A DNA stretch of 32,824 nt from Candidatus Cacconaster stercorequi (GTDB taxonomy: Bacteria > Bacillota > Clostridia > Oscillospirales > Oscillospiraceae). This document shows positions 31,659 to 32,824 of this stretch, piece by piece (position 1 is the first letter of the stretch; each line of letters opens with the position of its first letter). Location: contig JAGHUH010000046.1 of the NCBI GenBank assembly GCA_018064925.1, positions 1 to 32,824 of the forward strand, in the 5' to 3' direction. The position numbers and the translations under genes were made by a program. The notes beneath the pieces are model-generated. The model saw nothing but the letters and a program-made list of their open reading frames with translations, made no database searches and was not told the origin of the DNA.

Positions 31659-31755
31659 TTATCGCTGGTTCTGGTTGTTCTGGTTCTGGTTGTTCTGGTT
31701 GTTCTGATTGTTCTGATTACGATTCTGATTGTTCTGGTTGTTCTGATTGGTCTTG
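31659..31755. repeat. Tandem gttgttctg-type 9-bp repeats
   Basis: The plus strand consists of ttctg-gttg units in 6- and 9-bp steps, which encode the Asn/Gln repeats of the miniprotein on the other strand. Such a tract may vary in length between strains. Confidence 0.8.
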
Positions 31756-31766
31756 TTGTTTTCCAT
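31659..31766 (-). CDS. 35-residue Asn/Gln-repeat miniprotein
   Basis: The minus strand reads from ATG at 31766 to TAA at 31659-31661. An ideal ribosome site AAAGGAGG lies 7 nt upstream (31774-31781). After MENNKT the protein is made of NQ and NNQ units with one internal Arg and a final QR; 29 of the 35 residues are Asn or Gln. There is no hydrophobic segment, so it is soluble and likely disordered or prion-like. The function is unknown; a role in sporulation, adhesion or aggregation can only be guessed. It is not any repeat family I can name. Confidence 0.72.
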   Translation of the reverse strand: MENNKTNQNNQNNQNRNQNNQNNQNNQNQNNQNQR

Positions 31767-31863
31767 TATGGCACCTCCTTTGGTACAGCCGTAGTGTTGC
31801 CGGAGATGAGACGGAATATACATGGCAGGCGGCAAAAAAGCATAAAAAAATCGGAAAAATTTG

Positions 31864-31892
31864 TTGACAAGGGATAGCACGAATGATATAAT
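31864..31892 (+). promoter_or_regulatory. Perfect consensus promoter of infC operon
   Basis: TTGACA (31864-31869), 17-bp spacer, TATAAT (31887-31892), also with an upstream TG. It is the strongest promoter in the window. Confidence 0.93.
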
Positions 31893-31899
31893 ACTCCAG

Positions 31900-32030
31900 A
31901 AAACAAAGAAGGTCGGTGCATCCGCCTCACCTCCAGCGCCAGCAAAGAGGTCAACAGCGAAAGGCAGCGTCTCCGTTTGGGGATTGCGGCTTGTTGCGCG
32001 GATGCCATGTGCGTTCGCGTTTTTTATTTT
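31900..32030 (+). promoter_or_regulatory. infC leader with terminator/antiterminator (L20-leader-like attenuator)
   Basis: CGCGGATGC (31997-32005) can pair with GCGTTCGCG (32011-32019) around a 5-nt loop and is followed by T6-A-T4, an intrinsic terminator inside the leader. GCATCCGC at 31918-31925 is exactly complementary to GCGGATGC at 31998-32005, so it can open the terminator. The two structures exclude each other. Firmicutes infC-rpmI-rplT operons are controlled by such leaders, with L20 binding. Confidence 0.8.
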
Positions 32031-32050
32031 ATGATGGAGGTGCTTCGGCT

Positions 32051-32569
32051 ATTAGCAAGGTAGTGCATCAACTGAACGAGGAGATCCGCGATAAGGAGCT
32101 CCGCCTCATCGGCGAGACCGGCGAGCAGCTTGGCATCATGTCCTCCGACGACGCTCTGAAAATTGCTGAGGAGCGCGGGCTGGATCTGGTGAAAATTTCT
32201 CCGCAGGCCGTGCCGCCTGTATGCAAGCTCATGAACTACGGCAAGTTCCGTTTCGAGCAGAGCAAGCGGGAAAAGGAAGCCAAAAAGAACCAGCATGTGG
32301 TGGAAATCAAAGAAATCCGTATGTCTCCGGGCATTGACATCGGCGATTTCAACACCAAGCTGAAAAATGCGCAGAAGTTCCTGGCAGACGGTAACCGAGT
32401 GAAGGTTTCTGTCCGTTTCCGCGGCAGAGAAATGGCTCATACGGATATCGGCCGCGAGCTGCTGAAGAAGTTTGCCGAGCAGTGTGCTGAGGTAGCCACC
32501 ATGGATAAGGCAGCGAAGATGGAGGGCAGAAATATGTCCATGTTCCTCTCTCCCAAAGCTGGTAAATAA
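32051..32569 (+). CDS. infC: Translation initiation factor IF-3, ATT start codon
   Basis: The product has 172 residues. The N-terminal domain has LNEEIRDKELRLIGETGEQLGIMS and LDLVKISPQAVPPVCKLMNYGKF; the C-terminal domain has IKEIRMSPGIDIGDF and VKVSVRFRGREMAH. IF-3 checks start codons and keeps ribosomal subunits apart. The start is ATT at 32051, 10 nt after GGAGG (32036-32040). There is no ATG or TTG in frame at a suitable distance and a GTG at 32063 is 22 nt away from that site. ATT starts of infC allow autorepression, as known in E. coli. rpmI follows by 48 bp. Confidence 0.95.
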   Translation: MSKVVHQLNEEIRDKELRLIGETGEQLGIMSSDDALKIAEERGLDLVKISPQAVPPVCKLMNYGKFRFEQSKREKEAKKNQHVVEIKEIRMSPGIDIGDFNTKLKNAQKFLADGNRVKVSVRFRGREMAHTDIGRELLKKFAEQCAEVATMDKAAKMEGRNMSMFLSPKAGK

Positions 32570-32617
32570 GTTGATTTCTTTTTGTAGTACAAAAGGATAT
32601 ATGGAAGGAGTATAATT

Positions 32618-32815
32618 ATGCCTAAACTGAAGACCCATAGCGGCGCTAAGAAGCGTTTTAATCTGACGAAATCCGGCAAGGTCAAGAGAGCTCACGCTTT
32701 CAAGAGCCACATCCTGACCAAGAAGGACACCAAGCGCGGCCGTCGCCTGCGCAGCACCACCTATGCGGATTGCACCACCGAGGCTACCATCCGCAAGATG
32801 ATCCCTTACAAATAA
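32618..32815 (+). CDS. rpmI: 50S ribosomal protein L35 (bL35)
   Basis: The product has 65 residues, the normal length, with [20 protein letters not shown] at the start and [21 protein letters not shown] at the end. It is a small basic protein of the large ribosomal subunit. The ATG at 32618 follows GGAAGGAG. It belongs to the infC-rpmI-rplT operon; rplT is expected just beyond the window end. Confidence 0.98.
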   Translation: MPKLKTHSGAKKRFNLTKSGKVKRAHAFKSHILTKKDTKRGRRLRSTTYADCTTEATIRKMIPYK

Positions 32816-32824
32816 GAGTCGGAA

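Noticed and set aside
31659-31766. Asn/Gln repeat region as a CRISPR array
   Set aside because: Units are only 6-9 bp, without spacers, and encode a protein in frame.

Overview
The window looks like a chromosome segment of a spore-forming, anaerobic, Gram-positive gut-type bacterium of the Clostridia (Oscillospiraceae-like). The basis is the high-GC coding style, a stage II sporulation protein P, a Rex redox repressor, a Clostridia-type DUF421/DUF4363 pair, a glmS ribozyme and a Firmicutes-style infC-rpmI operon start. The placement rests on gene content only; no 16S rRNA gene or taxon-specific marker is present.

Layout. Positions 1-1244 carry the tail of an unknown gene and a peptidoglycan-binding protein whose body resembles phage structural proteins, so the left edge may be the end of a prophage. 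Positions 1293-4633 hold a transglutaminase-like protein, a polysaccharide/lipid flippase and a TetR regulator. Then come a sodium/proline-type symporter, sfsA-mntP, and on the minus strand a CoA-type Nudix hydrolase, a previously hidden 51-residue Cys/Gly/Asn-rich membrane miniprotein and rex. A tRNA-Arg(CCG) gene, spoIIP (minus), a His-rich small protein divergent from a CsoR-like metal sensor, a small membrane protein and htpG follow.

Positions 14274-17896 are a compositionally different (visibly AT-richer) accessory block: a mini XRE regulator, a multi-pass membrane protein of unknown family, a PrsW-type intramembrane protease whose gene overlaps it, and two signal-peptide-bearing, single-pass surface proteins (one with GLUG repeats). 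A 48-bp relic of a second PrsW gene lies between the two surface proteins. This is the best candidate in the window for an undescribed system: a protease, its possible membrane partner and possible substrates under a dedicated regulator.

From 18046 the sequence returns to housekeeping style: peptidoglycan deacetylase with Ig-like repeats, uridine-kinase-like and cytidylate-kinase-like enzymes, a 65-residue protein with the three CxC motifs of ferredoxin-thioredoxin reductase catalytic chain coupled to an MBL-fold hydrolase, an orphan MazF toxin, nrdR, the DUF4363/DUF421 pair, the glmS ribozyme with glmS, a MATE exporter, an LCP-family wall-polymer ligase, a sugar-nucleotidyltransferase, a second hidden miniprotein (35 residues, almost only Asn and Gln), and finally infC (ATT start, behind an attenuator-like leader) and rpmI.

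Many promoters are near-consensus sigma-A type with 17-bp spacers and are listed with positions. All family calls were made by reading motifs; no database search was possible.
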